64,000 nucleotides of DNA from Blumeriella jaapii (Eukaryota > Ascomycota > Leotiomycetes > Helotiales > Drepanopezizaceae): NCBI GenBank assembly GCA_009599575.1, contig VWND01000030.1, positions 62,001 through 126,000 on the forward strand. The letters are read 5' to 3'. Under the pieces are notes generated by a model that worked only from the letters and a program-made list of their open reading frames with translations, had not been told where the DNA came from and searched no databases. A program made the position numbers and the translations under genes. This document shows, piece after piece, positions 37,169-48,369 of this stretch. The first letter of the stretch is position 1; every line of letters starts with the position of its first letter.

Positions 37169-37875
37169 AGAAGTCTCCTCAGTCTATCCACCGCTGAGCC
37201 GAAGGCACGCATCCCGATAAAAACCCTTCCGACTGCTCCGCTGCGCCATCTGCTTCTTTTGTGCTCTGCCGTGAGCGGGGGTTTGTCGATTTTACAGACA
37301 GAGAGTATCGTTGATACGGCAGGCTAAATGCAACAAACAGGGCCTGCGCTGAAAACCGCGCACGAGAGAGTAAGGAAAGCGGGAAAGCCCTGGGTGAAAA
37401 CCATCGGGAATAGGAGGCATTTCAAGCTTGAGGTTTGCTTGTTGTTGAAGTTGAAGAATTTGTCGATAGTAAGGTACGGTAGTTGCTAGTGAAAAGACAT
37501 ACAGGCCGCCGCGAGCTTGATTGTATTCAGATCAACAAGTAAGGTGGAGCCCCAAAAACCGAACTTGCTTAAACGGCGGTTGGGTGTGCAAATTCCTGTC
37601 TTGACTTTAAATATGCCAATCGTGGTGTTGCATGCAATAAGTCGGAATGCCGATTTCGGTTGACGACTCGATGTGTTTTGCATAAGCGACAGATAGCGTT
37701 TGGACAATTTTCGTTGGTCAGCGTTTGTGATACCAATAGACCTGTCGGAAATATCATTTGAAGAAGCTGGAAATGAAAATGGGTTTAGCTTAATAAAAAA
37801 TTCCGTTGGATTTGTTTAAGAGGCTTTTTTACGTTGAGATGCCATACGCTTTTGCGCAGCCGTTGAAAACAGCCT
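34223..37875. other. Accessory spacer, GC-richer block 34.3-35.9 kb, no gene identified
   Basis: Overlapping open frames on both strands (for example 35158-35724 on minus and 35069-35509 on plus) have no recognisable family and no clear splice model. GTACAGTAC words are dense here (about 34660, 34820, 34985, 36200, 36610). Also present are a CAG run (36060-36080), an ATA/ATAATAATG run (36440-36500) and a CTCTCGTGCT run (37130-37180). A decayed or lineage-specific gene cannot be excluded. Confidence 0.5.
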
Positions 37876-38330
37876 AAGCGGCTTGGTTGTGAGAAGTCTT
37901 ACAACGAAAAAAAAAAAATTGTTAGAATCAAGTGATGAACAACATAAATGATACATGAACGCTCCGGCTTGGTTGTGAAAAGTCTTTTCACAAAAAAAAA
38001 AAAAACTTGTTAAAATCAAATGATGAATGATAGAAATGATACATGAGCGCTCCGGCTTGGTTGTGAGAAGTCTTTTTTTCGTTCACGAAAAAATTACTTG
38101 TTAAAATCAAGTGATGAGTAACAGAAATGATACATCAGCGCTCCGGCTTGGTTGTGAGAAGTCTTTTTTTCGTTCACGAAAAAATTACTTGTTAAAATCA
38201 AGTGATGAGTAACAGAAATGATACATCAGCGCTCCGGCTTGGTTGTGAAAAGTCTTTTCACGAAAAAATAAACCCCTGTTAAAATCAAGTGACAATAACA
38301 AAAACAATACATCAGCGCTCCGGAGATTGA
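37876..38330 (+). repeat. Five tandem copies of a unit of about 90 bp with internal hairpins
   Basis: Units start GCTCCGGCTTGGTTGTGA at about 37961, 38049, 38140 and 38231, with a diverged first copy at 37876. Copies at 38049-38139 and 38140-38230 are identical over 91 bp. Each holds a T-run and A-run pair able to fold (TTTTTTTCGTTCACGAAAAAA, or GAAAAGTCTTTTC) and a CTTGTTAAAATCAAG stem. The end GCTCCGGAG falls at 38317. Confidence 0.92.
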
Positions 38331-38446
38331 CTGGGTAAAAGCGAACGCATTCCAGCAAGCACACGTGGGTCAGACCAAGCCAGCTTGTTCTACAATCCAG
38401 GACTATCCAGCGACTCTCTTACTGGCGTGGATCGCTTGATGGGATA

Positions 38447-39418
38447 CTAGAGATAAAATAGCAAACTCCTGCCACGGGCCTTTTTGTACAGTACAGTACA
38501 GCGGTTGATTGATTTCGGGCTACTATAATCGGCCGTGAAAGAATTTGCAGATTTGCTGAAAGACTTCGGGTGTATGTTAAACAAACATCCCTGGGATTCT
38601 GGTCTGTTATTTAAGCCGTTGCTGGAAATCAGAGTATCTAGAGAATTCGCCTTTTGAGAACCTTTAACTGCATTTGCTTGGGAGGATCGATGCTCGTTCC
38701 CATTTCTTGAAGCCAAATCTGGAGATGCATATAGTGGACCTGAGCTCGATGATATTTGCGGCTGAGAAGGTTGTGCTTGTCCCCGACGGCGAGTGCAATT
38801 TGAATCGTTTATTAAACGTTTGGCTGGTGGTCGTAAGGCTTCGTGGATCTTTCTCCTCTGTACTTTTAACAAGGAATCGGACTTCTGCTTCTGAAGAGTG
38901 TCAGTGGACCGAGACTTTGACTCGTCCGAGTCCGAATTGTCGACCCAGTACTGGAAAAGAGAGCTGGTTGCGATACTACGCTTCCTTTTCTGAACAAACA
39001 CCAAAGAAAGAAGATGCGTCTTCTGATCGGACAATCCCCGCTGAGTATCACCGAAAGCGAAACTCTCGTCAATCCATAGCGGTCTGTTGTGCCTTTCGTT
39101 GATGCGATCGGCTGCGCATGTACGATAGCCTTCGGTTGGACCAATAGGAGTATCTTTCGTAGCACCCAACATTATTATCTGCCTTTTCTCCTTACGCTCT
39201 GCTTTCCCCTTTTGGGATTTTTGTAGCATTTCTCTATCCTCAACTCGAACGTGTGTGAAAGAGTCCGAAGCACGTGGCTTCGGACATGGCTTCGCATCAC
39301 CTTGAGTTCCAAATTGCATGCTCACCAGCAGCTTCCAGTTAAGCAACGAATCATCCTCTTTGCACAACTCAAGCTTTCCGGGCCTTCGAATCATTTCCAG
39401 CCTGGCCTTTTGCTCCAT
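38447..39418 (-). CDS. Orphan protein, charged N-terminus and Ser/Gln/Asn-rich C-terminus
   Basis: A single open frame of 323 residues from the ATG at 39418. I do not recognise a family. The first 100 residues are strongly charged (ARLEMIRRPGKLEL, KGKAERKEKRQ). A mid-segment reads RPLWIDESFAFGDTQRGL, then DNSDSDESKSRSTDT. The last third is rich in Ser, Asn and Gln with basic clusters such as RPPAKRLIND, suggesting a nuclear or disordered protein. A possible upstream exon joins at the acceptor TTTTCACAG near 39487, so the true start may lie further left on the minus strand, and it could be the 3' part of the gene at 39604-40797. GC content is lower than in the housekeeping genes. Confidence 0.45.
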   Translation of the reverse strand: MEQKARLEMIRRPGKLELCKEDDSLLNWKLLVSMQFGTQGDAKPCPKPRASDSFTHVRVEDREMLQKSQKGKAERKEKRQIIMLGATKDTPIGPTEGYRTCAADRINERHNRPLWIDESFAFGDTQRGLSDQKTHLLSLVFVQKRKRSIATSSLFQYWVDNSDSDESKSRSTDTLQKQKSDSLLKVQRRKIHEALRPPAKRLINDSNCTRRRGQAQPSQPQISSSSGPLYASPDLASRNGNEHRSSQANAVKGSQKANSLDTLISSNGLNNRPESQGCLFNIHPKSFSKSANSFTADYSSPKSINRCTVLYKKARGRSLLFYL

Positions 39419-39603
39419 CTCGGCTTTCCGCTTATCGGGTTGGGCACTCGTTCATAACTGTCCTTGCGAAAAGCGTGCTGATACCTGTGAAAACGGGCGA
39501 TGAACGAGTCAACTGTCCAACCTTGGGCGGTTCTGAGAGGAGTGACTAGCTTCGGTGGTAGCGGTTGGGTGAGCTCTTTGATGGAGGATTGTGGGCAGCG
39601 TTG

Positions 39604-40797
39604 TCACTCGTGGAGAAAATGACCAAGGCCGTTGTGGGCTAGTCCTGCGAGACAAAAGGCTGCATGCTGAAAGTCGACAGCATGGATAGGGAGATTTGGG
39701 TATTTCACTTTGAACATGTCGTCGAAAGTGGAAACCCCCTGGTTGACTGGCCGAACCAAAGCTGGAAATGCGGAAGAGTCGAAATCCCACTGAGGCTGGC
39801 AGTCCAAACCCACAAGCGGGACGAGCATACCGTGTCCTGGATCAAGGACGTAGCTCACACGCATGGGGCTCGCCACTGGCTGGGCAAGAGTCAAACCTCG
39901 TATCTCTCATTTACGTGAGTGAGCTCTTGAGCGAACTAAGCGTGGCAAGCCGAGAAACGATCGCGGCTGGATGTCAATCTCTGGAGTGGATTTCGAGGTG
40001 GTGGGCAGCAGATTTTCCGTCAATTCGATCAGGGGAATCCGGACAGACTGAAAGAGCGACATGTCATCTCTGAACGTCTCCAAGAAGCAGATCTCTCCGG
40101 GAGTCAAAAAGGTACCATCGCCGTGGACGTATGCTATGCTGGCGTTGCTAACATCGCAGATGGCGTAGGCGGCTTTTGTTGGAACGAGTTTATCGACGCC
40201 GACAAGCAATCCGATGGAGAGAGTGATATCAATGCGTCGTCGTTCAACTTGTCTGGGATATTCGTCGACGAACCTGATAAAAGCCTATCCACGAATTAGT
40301 AAATTTGCGATCGGTCAGAGCAGAACACTTACGTATTGGTTTAGATTTGGTAGATCGTTGGTAATATAAGATTCCATCTTGGCTTCTCCGAGAGCCAGTA
40401 AATGATTTAGAAATTTCGCGGATGAAGGAGCTTGTACAGGCCATCCTGGGTTTAATGAACCTGTGAAAAAGCAAATGGTGAGGTGTAAGAAATGGATGAC
40501 CTCCTATGTTGTAAAATCGTTCGTCGAAGTGACCGGAAAAAAGGACCAAATAAAAAGCGAATTTTGAAATGTGACTAAAGCAATAATTAAGATTAAGAAG
40601 ATAGTATAAACTGTGAATATTCTGTAGGTAGCGCTTTCAAATCGAATAGCACTCCCGGTGGAACAGAATAGTTGATCCGGCTTCCAAAAGCCATGGGAGT
40701 TCTGATGGAGTCGAACAAGAAAGGTCAGGGCGAGCAATGGTGAGTAAGATGGGGAAATTTCAGAAGACAAGACTTTCCAAAACTGATCATGAGGCAT
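39604..40797 (-). CDS. Orphan multi-exon gene, product not recognised
   Basis: A good splice model covers the middle: exon 40333-40460 (reading SLNPGWPVQAPSSAKFLNHL...LPNLNQY) joins by a 48-bp intron (GTAAGT...GGATAG) to an exon from 40284 reading AFIRFVDEYPRQVERRRIDI, then VPTKAAYAICDVSNASIAYV, then HGDGTFLTPGEICFLETFRD. The likely first exon starts at the ATG at 40797 (MPHDQFWKVLSSEISP); its 3' border is unclear. A downstream exon (39604 to about 39894) contains VSYVLDPGHGMLVPLVGLDC and ends GLGHFLHE. The phase between the last two exons is unresolved. No known domain is seen. The 5' flank shares a conserved block with the locus at 20.65-20.85 kb. Confidence 0.5.
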
Positions 40798-40963
40798 TTG
40801 CCTACCTGAAAAGGAACAATTTACGATATAGAAGACTATTTAGGTATTAGATACTGTAGGGGTAGTCCAGTGTGGTCACGTGGGTCGGGTTATCATCAAG
40901 TCACGTGATAACGTAGTAGAAAGCCATGCATATTTCAACCCTTGATTTAAGACTAGTCTTTCT

Positions 40964-40983
40964 GTATCACCAACCTGTGATAC
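40964..40983. promoter_or_regulatory. Dyad GTATCAC-N6-GTGATAC
   Basis: Second copy of the 7-bp inverted repeat found at 20823-20841, here with a 6-bp spacer, inside the conserved flank 40913-40989. Nearby, GTTATCA...TGATAAC (about 40889-40912) and two CACGTG boxes form further symmetric sites. Confidence 0.7.
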
Positions 40984-40989
40984 TAACAG

Positions 40990-43011
40990 ATGCTGTACTC
41001 GGTGAGGTTTCAAAGCCGATTTCTACCCGATTTCCCTGGCTTCAAGCTGGCTTCGAAGCAAAATAAGCAGAAGCGTAACGAACGTACAGTACGAAGCGCG
41101 CAACGTTGAACATCACTCAGAAAATTACCGATCCAAAGTTATCGCACGAGATTGGCGGAATGAATTGAACGTTGAACAAGCACAGGCTGAACGAAGGTTT
41201 GGTTTCTCGGGTCCCAGTATTTCAGATTAAATGGCCGTCTATGAAAAGGCTGAATTGAATTGGCTGTGCAGGAGAGGGTTGATTTGGCTTTGACTGTGCA
41301 GCAGAACTTTGCTTTGGCTGTGCAAGCAGTGTGTACACATACACGGTTCAAAGCGCTTTTGCTTCAGCTCGTCGATCTAGGGTTAAGGGGGGGGGAGGGG
41401 GGTTATTTCGTCGAAGCCGGCTTGCAAGACTTTGCTATATATGTGTACATACTAGGTACAGTACAGTAACGTTATTCCTTGAACAGGCTAAACCTAACAT
41501 TTTCGCATTACGGGAATCTCCCGAAGTTCTCGAACAACTCGTCGATCTGATAGCTTCCACACGTTTTTTGGAAAGCCCTTAATATCGTGCTTGAGATGTT
41601 CCCATGTTTGCTTGCTTTTGGACGTTCCTTGGCGATTTGGAAGAAGTGTGTGGATAAGATAGCTACGAACGATCGGAATAGTGAGTTGACTTGACTTGCA
41701 TTGACGTTAAATAGCTCGTTTCATTCCTCCACTCTGTATTTGACTGAAGGCCTCCATTGCGCGCAAACCAAAGGGGGGAGGGGGGGTGGGGTTGGATCGT
41801 TTTGTCTGGCGCTGAAGCTTGCAGCGATGTACTGTATTGCGTTCGAAGGGAAGGCTCTAGTTATTTTGCAAGCGCTGAAACTCGCAGCTACTGCACAGTA
41901 CAGTACAGTGGAATAGGAGTGAATCAACCGTGCAACGAAAAGGTCGATGAAATTGAATTTGCGTGGTAGACGCAGGTTACTTCCCGAAATCTCGAAGCCA
42001 AACCGAAAACCGTACCCAGCTTGTTTTAGCGTCGAAAAAGCCGTTGGGCGAAGAACTCTTTGGACTAGCTAACGTGAGCGACGACTGGACTCGGCTTGCT
42101 TTTGTCGGTATTTCTTCGCATTTCATTGCAGCAAAGACTGTGCTCAGCTTGCGTGCAAACCGACTTTTTTTTCCTGCCTACTCGATCTGTGATCAACTGT
42201 GAAGTTGACCAGTGATCAGAGTCGGTATCCCAGGAGGGGGTGAGACAGGCCAACTAACTCTATTGCAACCAGTCGTATTTGGTTGTAATCTTGTCTCGGA
42301 GTAAACTATTCTGGGTTGTAAACTCAGGCTGTACAGTACTGTACCATGGCATGCAAAGGGAGCCTTGGCAGCTACTGTACACATATTGATAACGTTGCAA
42401 GGACAGCGTAGGGAAAAGTGATGCTTTCTCACAGGCTGCATGTCCTAGTCAGGACGCCGAGACGGAGGAAACTCAACACACAGTGTTGTATGTGTACACA
42501 GTACTATTAGTGTAGACACAGTGTTGTGTACTGTAAGAGTGATCGTCGTCGGTCTCGCCACCCACAACACCAGGTGGGGGGGCCGGCGACACCGACGAGT
42601 AAGTTTGATATGTTGATAGTAGTAGTAGTAGTATTGATGTTTGATATGTTGATGGCAAAGCCAAAGGTTCAATATCACGATGTTCTCCAGAACCATGTTA
42701 GGGTACGTCCACCAACCTTCCTCCCCCCTTTTATCCTTTCCCGCGGTGTATCTGCTCGTTCGTGGTGCAAGCGATGTTGACTTTCACTCCTTCCTCGGCC
42801 ACGCCTCCAGGGACGCCGCTCCGTGGAATGCCGCTCTCTGTCCCGACTTGCCGAACCGTAGAAGTACCATTGCACACGAGGACACTGTGATGATTGATGT
42901 CTTTTCGGATGGGAGCCGCTCGCTTTCTACGGCGCTTCTTCCGAGGCTCGAGATCAGAAGAAGCAGAAGCTGCGAGAGGGCTTTCGTTGAGCAAGATAGT
43001 CCAATTCGTTT
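40990..43011. other. Accessory spacer, no gene identified
   Basis: AT-leaning DNA with several GTACAGTAC words (about 41085, 41460, 41893, 42330). Short TTGGCTGTGCA repeats occur near 41255-41320. Open frames on both strands around 42680-43000 are not recognisable, and their C-termini run into the 9-bp repeat that follows. Confidence 0.5.
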
Positions 43012-43197
43012 CAAGAAATGGAAGAAATGGAAGAAATGGAAGAAATGGAAGAAATGGAAGAAATGGAAGAAATGGAAGAAATGGAAGAAATGGAAGAAAT
43101 GGAAGAAATGGAAGAAATGGAAGAAATGGAAGAAATGGAAGAAATGGAAGAAATGGAAGAAATGGAAGAAATGGAAGAAATGGAAGAAATGGAAGAA
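43012..43197 (+). repeat. 9-bp tandem repeat (GAAATGGAA), about 20 copies
   Basis: Nearly perfect 9-mers. All frames stay open and give KKW, NGR and EEM tripeptide repeats, or PFL/FHF on the other strand. The purity implies recent expansion. Confidence 0.95.
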
Positions 43198-43756
43198 ACA
43201 AAACACTGCGGTGCTGTGTTGTTGTTTTCAACGGGGGCGGCAAGCCAGATTAAGCGATGAGAAGTCGTATCCGAAATGGGATTGGCGAATTAAACAGCGT
43301 ACAGTGCTGGACTGCATGTTTCTCATTCGACTCGAGACGTTGAACTGATGATGGTAGAGGCCGCTGATGCTACTGTGGGTAAGTCTGTAGACTCGAGCTC
43401 CACGAGGCGGCTCACCTCGCCCGGCTCCTGTATCTATCTGTACCTACTATACATACCACGGCACCTCACACATCTTGCTAGCGCCCTCTCAGTTTCTACA
43501 GTTACTGTACATCCAAGACACGACCTGATACTCTGCGACGCGTGCTGGATCCGTTCAGTCTCATGGATCTGGACGACAACAGCCAGCCCTTTGTCTTCGC
43601 CGCCCCTCGCCCGCACGTACAAAGGGCCATGTCAAGGTCGACAGCGCCTCTGCCGCACGACCCCCGATCGACCCCAGGCCGCCGTCGTCCAGCGCCGACG
43701 CTGCCCTCACGTCGCCCAGCGCGGAATCCAGTGCTCGCCCATCGCCGTCGTCCGAG

Positions 43757-45320
43757 ATGTCGCGGCGCGCCGAAGCAGCAGAGCTGGCCGGCGAGCAACG
43801 CGAGCAATCCGAGCAATCCCACACGCAGATCGATGGCGCGACGACGTGCGAGGGCCACCGCAGACCGCGCACGCCGCGGAAGCCATCGTCGCCCATGATG
43901 CCGGCGTTCATGGTGTCGGCGCCGGGCAAGGTCATTGTGTTTGGAGAGCACGCCGTCGTCTATGGAAAGGTGCCTCCATCTCCCCCCTCTCCCCCCTCCC
44001 CGTGTGCGGCGCCGTCCTGATGCGTGTGGTGTGTAGGCGGCCATCGCGGCGTCCATCTCCCTCCGGTCCTATCTCCTCGTCACGGCGCTCTCGAAATCCA
44101 AGCGAACGATGACTCTGCGCTTCCCTGACATCGGTCTCTCGCACGCCTGGAACGTCGACGATCTGCCGTGGGCGACCTTCTCGCAGGCCGGCAAGAAGAG
44201 ACACTATTACGACCTGGTCACCGAGCTCGACCCCGAGCTGCTCGCGGCCATGCAGCCACACCTGGCCGGCGTCTCCGCGGACGCGTCGGACGAGGTTCGC
44301 AAGGTCCACCAGAAGTCGGCCTCTGCGTTCCTGTACCTGTTTCTCTCCCTCGGCTCGCGCGCGTTCCCAGCCTCCATCTACACCCTCCGCTCGACGATTC
44401 CCATCGGCGGCGGACTCGGCAGCAGCGCCTCGATCTGCGTCTGTCTGGCGGCCTCGCTGCTCCTGCAGCTCCGGACCCTCTCGGGGCCGCACCCGGACCA
44501 GCCGCCCGACGAGGCGCGGCTCCAGGTCGAGCGGGTCAACCGGTGGGCGTTCGTGGGAGAGATGTGCATCCACGGGAACCCGTCGGGCGTGGACAATACC
44601 GTGGTGTCACAGGGAAAGGCTCTGGTGTACAGGCGCGCGGACTCCGCGAACGCTCCGAGTGTCAAGCCGCTGTGGCACTTCCCGGAGCTGCCCCTCCTCG
44701 TGGTGGACACGAAGCAGCCCAAATCGACAGCCGTCGAGGTGGCCAAGGTCGCGGCGCTCAAGAAGACACACCCGCACATCACGGAATCGATCATCAACAC
44801 GATAGACATGGTGTCCGAGGGCGCGCAGACGCTCATCTCCGACCCGGACTTCGACAGCGAGGAACGCTCGAGCTTGGAACAGCTCGGGAAGCTCATGACC
44901 ATCAACCACGGACTCTTGTCTGCCTTGGGTGTGTCGCATCCGCGGCTGGAGCGCATACGGGAGCTGGTCGACCACGAGGGCATTGGCTGGACGAAACTCA
45001 CCGGGGCCGGGGGGGGAGGTTGTGCCATCACCTTGCTACGACCAGGCGTCACTCGAGAGAGGATGAGAAGGCTAGAAAACGCACTCGAGACGGAGGGCTA
45101 CAAACGCTTCGCCACCACCCTCGGCTGCGACGGGGTGGGCGTCCTGTGGCCCGCGGTGTTGAAGAACGGGAGCGAGGACGAGATGGGAGGGGAGGAGATC
45201 GACCAGGACAAGTTCCTGAATGCCGACGGCATCGAAGGTGTCGAGGCGCTTGTTGGGGTGCACGGCGATCTGGGTCAAGACCGAGAGGCTTGGAAATTCT
45301 GGAGAGTCGAAGATGATTAG
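43757..45320 (+). CDS. ERG12: Mevalonate kinase
   Basis: GHMP-family kinase that phosphorylates mevalonate with ATP in the isoprenoid/sterol pathway. Exon 1 ends at 43969, a 67-bp intron follows, and exon 2 is 44037-45320, giving 498 residues from the ATG at 43757. Motif 1 is VSAPGKVIVFGEHAVVYGK, interrupted right after it by the intron; motif 2 is IPIGGGLGSSASIC; motif 3 is TGAGGGGCAI. GNPSGVDNTV and the catalytic-lysine context also fit. The roughly 50 residues before SAPGK are Ser/Pro/Ala-rich. In another frame an ATG at 43564 opens a plausible fungal N-terminus (MDLDDNSQPFVFAAPRPH), which would need one missing base near 43620 to join; otherwise 43757 is the start. It lies 440 bp upstream of the co-oriented prenyltransferase alpha gene. 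Confidence 0.92.
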
Positions 45321-45763
45321 ACGAGACACGATGTCTTCCCTGGCCTCGCCTTGCGCTGGCTACGCGCGTCAGGGGATTCATGGGATTGATGGGATACGGG
45401 ATTCATGGGATTGATGGGATACGGAATTCATGGAATTCATGGGATGATGGAAGAGCTTTCGCCTTTGTCCAGTAGCCTTTGTCCAGTGGCTGTACAGTAT
45501 ACAAAATATGTAGTAATTAAGCTGCGCGCGGAATACTTGACGTCACGAATGCCTTTTCAAGACCTTTGACATGATGTCTTCGTATTGTCCTCTTTGAAGC
45601 CCCCTTAACATTGTTGTTGTGAATGTTGTTGCTGTTGTTGCTGTTGTGGCTGTTACCATTGTTGTTGTTGTTGTTGTTGTTGTAGCCGCTGTAGTAGCGA
45701 GGCTGCAACATTCCAAGCCAACTCCATCGCTGCATTCGCACAGGACCCCCACCAAACCCGACC

Positions 45764-47404
45764 ATGGCACCCAAGCTCTCCAAGGCCTCTTCGCAGCACG
45801 CAAAAGCTCCAGATCCCCCCCAACCGTGTATGCTTGCTCCCTCACCTCACCCCCTTCGTCTTCTCGCGAGTCGGACAGCTAACGTGCCGCGCCAGACGCC
45901 ACCATCGCCGCAGAGCTCGAGGCCGAGTATCGCGCCTCTCGACCCCTCCAAGTCCTCCGAGACGCCAAAGGCCTCTCGCAACTGACGCCGGCGGAGAAAG
46001 CGGCCTACGCGACCGCGGTGCTGCTGGAGACGGGCGCGTGGAGATCGTGGCCGGCGCCGCAGCAAGAGGAATTCTGGACGCTGGTCCAGCGGCAGAAGAT
46101 CCCCCTCCCGCTGCCCCAACCACGGCCGCTGGGCAAGGACGCGCGCGGCCTTGATCTGGGCCTGTACACGCCCGACGAGTACCGGCTCTACGAGAAACGG
46201 CAGAGGCAATTGCGGAGCTTGAGGGAGAAGAGCGCTCGGTTCAGACGTCAAGGCGCGGCGGGAACGGGGACGACGGAGCCAGAGCTGGACGAGGAGAGGA
46301 ATCGGAGAAGGCTGCTCGGCAACTTGCAAGGGAGGAAGATGGGCATCTACGAGAGAGAGCCCAAGTGGGACGATGTGGTGCCGCTGGCTCAGGATGATGG
46401 GGAGGGCGCTCTGGCGGCCATTGCCTACTCGGACGAGTACGCCGAGGGTAAGCTCTGCGGTCTGCTAGACTCGACCTCTTCCTCTCGCACGACTTTGGCT
46501 AACGCGTGTGCCAGCCATGGGCTACCTCCGGGCCATCATGGCAGCTCGAGAACACTCCCCCCGAGTCCTCGAGCTCACCGAGCACATCATCTCCCTCAAC
46601 GCCGCCCACTACACGGTCTGGCTGTACCGCGCCTCGACCCTCTTCGCCCTCGACTCTTCGGTGGAAGACGAGCTGAGCTGGGTGAACGAGGTCGCGCTCG
46701 ACAACCAGAAGAACTACCAGATCTGGCACCACCGCCAGCTCCTGATCGAGCACCTCTACACCCGCATCGCCGCGGACCCCGCGGCCATCCAACAGCTCGC
46801 CGCGTCGGAGCTCGCCTTCATGGCGCGGATGTTCGAGGAAGACTCCAAGAACTACCACGTGTGGAGCTATCGGCAGTACCTCGTGCGCAAGCTGAAGCTG
46901 TTCAACGAGCAGGAGTTGGAGTGCATGGCGACGCTGCTGCGGGCAGATGTCCGGAACAACAGCGCGTGGTCCCATCGCTTCTTCGTCGTCTTCTCCGATC
47001 CCTCCCTCTGCACCCCCGGCTGCAAGGCGACGCAGCCGGACCCCCGGATCCCCGAGCACATCCTCGACCGCGAAATCGCGTTCGCGAAAGCCGCGGCGCT
47101 CCAAACGCCGCAGAACCAGAGCCCGTGGAACTACCTGCGCGGCGTGCTGCGCAAGGGGGGGCGGACGCTGGCCACGCTCGAGTCTTTCGCCGCCGAGTTC
47201 GTGACGATTCCCGCCGACGGCGAGGGCGAGGGCGAGGAGGACGTGAGGAGCAGCCACGCGTTGGACTTTTTGGCCGACGCCTGGGCCGAGATGGGCGAGA
47301 CGGCGAAGGCGGATCGGGCGCTGGTGCTGCTGGGGGACACGTACGATCGGATTCGCAAGAACTATTGGGACTGGAAGAGGCATTTGCTGAGCCCGGGGAA
47401 CTGA
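45764..47404 (+). CDS. RAM2: Protein farnesyltransferase/geranylgeranyltransferase I alpha subunit
   Basis: Alpha subunit shared by farnesyltransferase and GGTase-I, which attach isoprenoids to CaaX-box proteins. Exons 45764-45827, 45896-46447 and 46515-47404 join in phase to 501 residues. The C-terminal about 340 residues hold the PPTA repeats: LNAAHYTVWLYRASTL, DNQKNYQIWHHRQLLIE, DSKNYHVWSYRQYLV, VRNNSAWSHRFFVV and NQSPWNYLRGVL. The segment WDDVVPLAQDDGEGALAAIA is the normal start of the conserved core. About 150 residues precede it (PAEKAAYATAVLLETGAWRS, then YTPDEYRLYEKRQRQLRSL), which is longer than usual and not recognised. A GCTAAC branch supports intron 1, and phase selects its GTATGC donor. 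Confidence 0.92.
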
Positions 47405-48369
47405 GGCCTGGGAGGGAGGAGAGAGTCGGCTCGCTTCTGCGACTGCGACTGATTGATTGATACCTGGATTACGACTACTCGCAGCATCTTCTTCCCGCTG
47501 TCCCCGATCGGCCCAGTGGTGTTTGAGCTGCCAGCAAAGCACAGCACAGTACAACACAACACGTCTTTGTTATGTTGGAACCCCCCTCCTCATACAGTAT
47601 TTAGCGAGATGCCCACGTCCAGTTCGAAGCGATCGACGGCTAGGGATCATCAACCTACAACAAATCATCTATTCGGTACTCCGCACGAGTTGCGCATGTG
47701 AAGTCGATATAAATAGACACCGAGGGCACTCAGAGGGCAGATAAGGTTCTCGCCGTCGCACATGCGCAGGGGGTTGAGGGTTTTTGGGTTTGGGGTGGGT
47801 TTCCCGCCGTCAAGCCTTTGCTTTGCGGCTTTCAACCTTCTACATCGGCATGCAAGTGTTCGTCGTAGGTCGCCGCCGCGTCTCAGGATGCCGAGGAGGA
47901 TGTCTGAGCAGGTCCACCTGCAGGGTGAGAAGTGGATCAGTGTCGTCCCGAGTGGGAATGCGGCGGCGCTGTTCATTGCGTAACCTCTGTCCACGCTGCG
48001 CTGTTGCCAGAGCGTGCGTGCTGCTTCGGATTGCTTTTTCTTCGACTTTTCCTGTCGCTCTGTCGCTCTGTCGTCGCTTCATTTTGGCTCAGATCTGTTT
48101 TCGTCGGACCATCGATCTGCTTCTTGCTTGATCCAGTTGCGCTCTCGCTGCTGCTGGCACACGCCTCTCCTAGCACAGCTACCTGTTTGCGTACCTATCT
48201 ACATACCTATCTACATACCTCTCTGCCTACATACCTATCTATATACCTATCCTCATAACTCTACATACCTCTCCACATACCTACCTATCCACAAACCTAC
48301 CTATCCACATACCTACCTACCTGTTTGTCCACCGAGATACATCGATCGTCCCGTCTAGCCCAGCAAAAG
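47405..48369. promoter_or_regulatory. Spacer downstream of RAM2
   Basis: No convincing gene. ACCTAC/ATACCTATC repeats occupy about 48190-48325, just before the possible start at 48370. One CACAGTACAACAC word is near 47545. Confidence 0.45.

Noticed and set aside
42680..43348. 222-codon frame with KKW repeats, and EEM, NGR and PFL alternatives
   Set aside because: The 9-bp repeat keeps all frames open. The unique N-terminal part has no recognisable family, no intron model and no better claim than the opposite strand.
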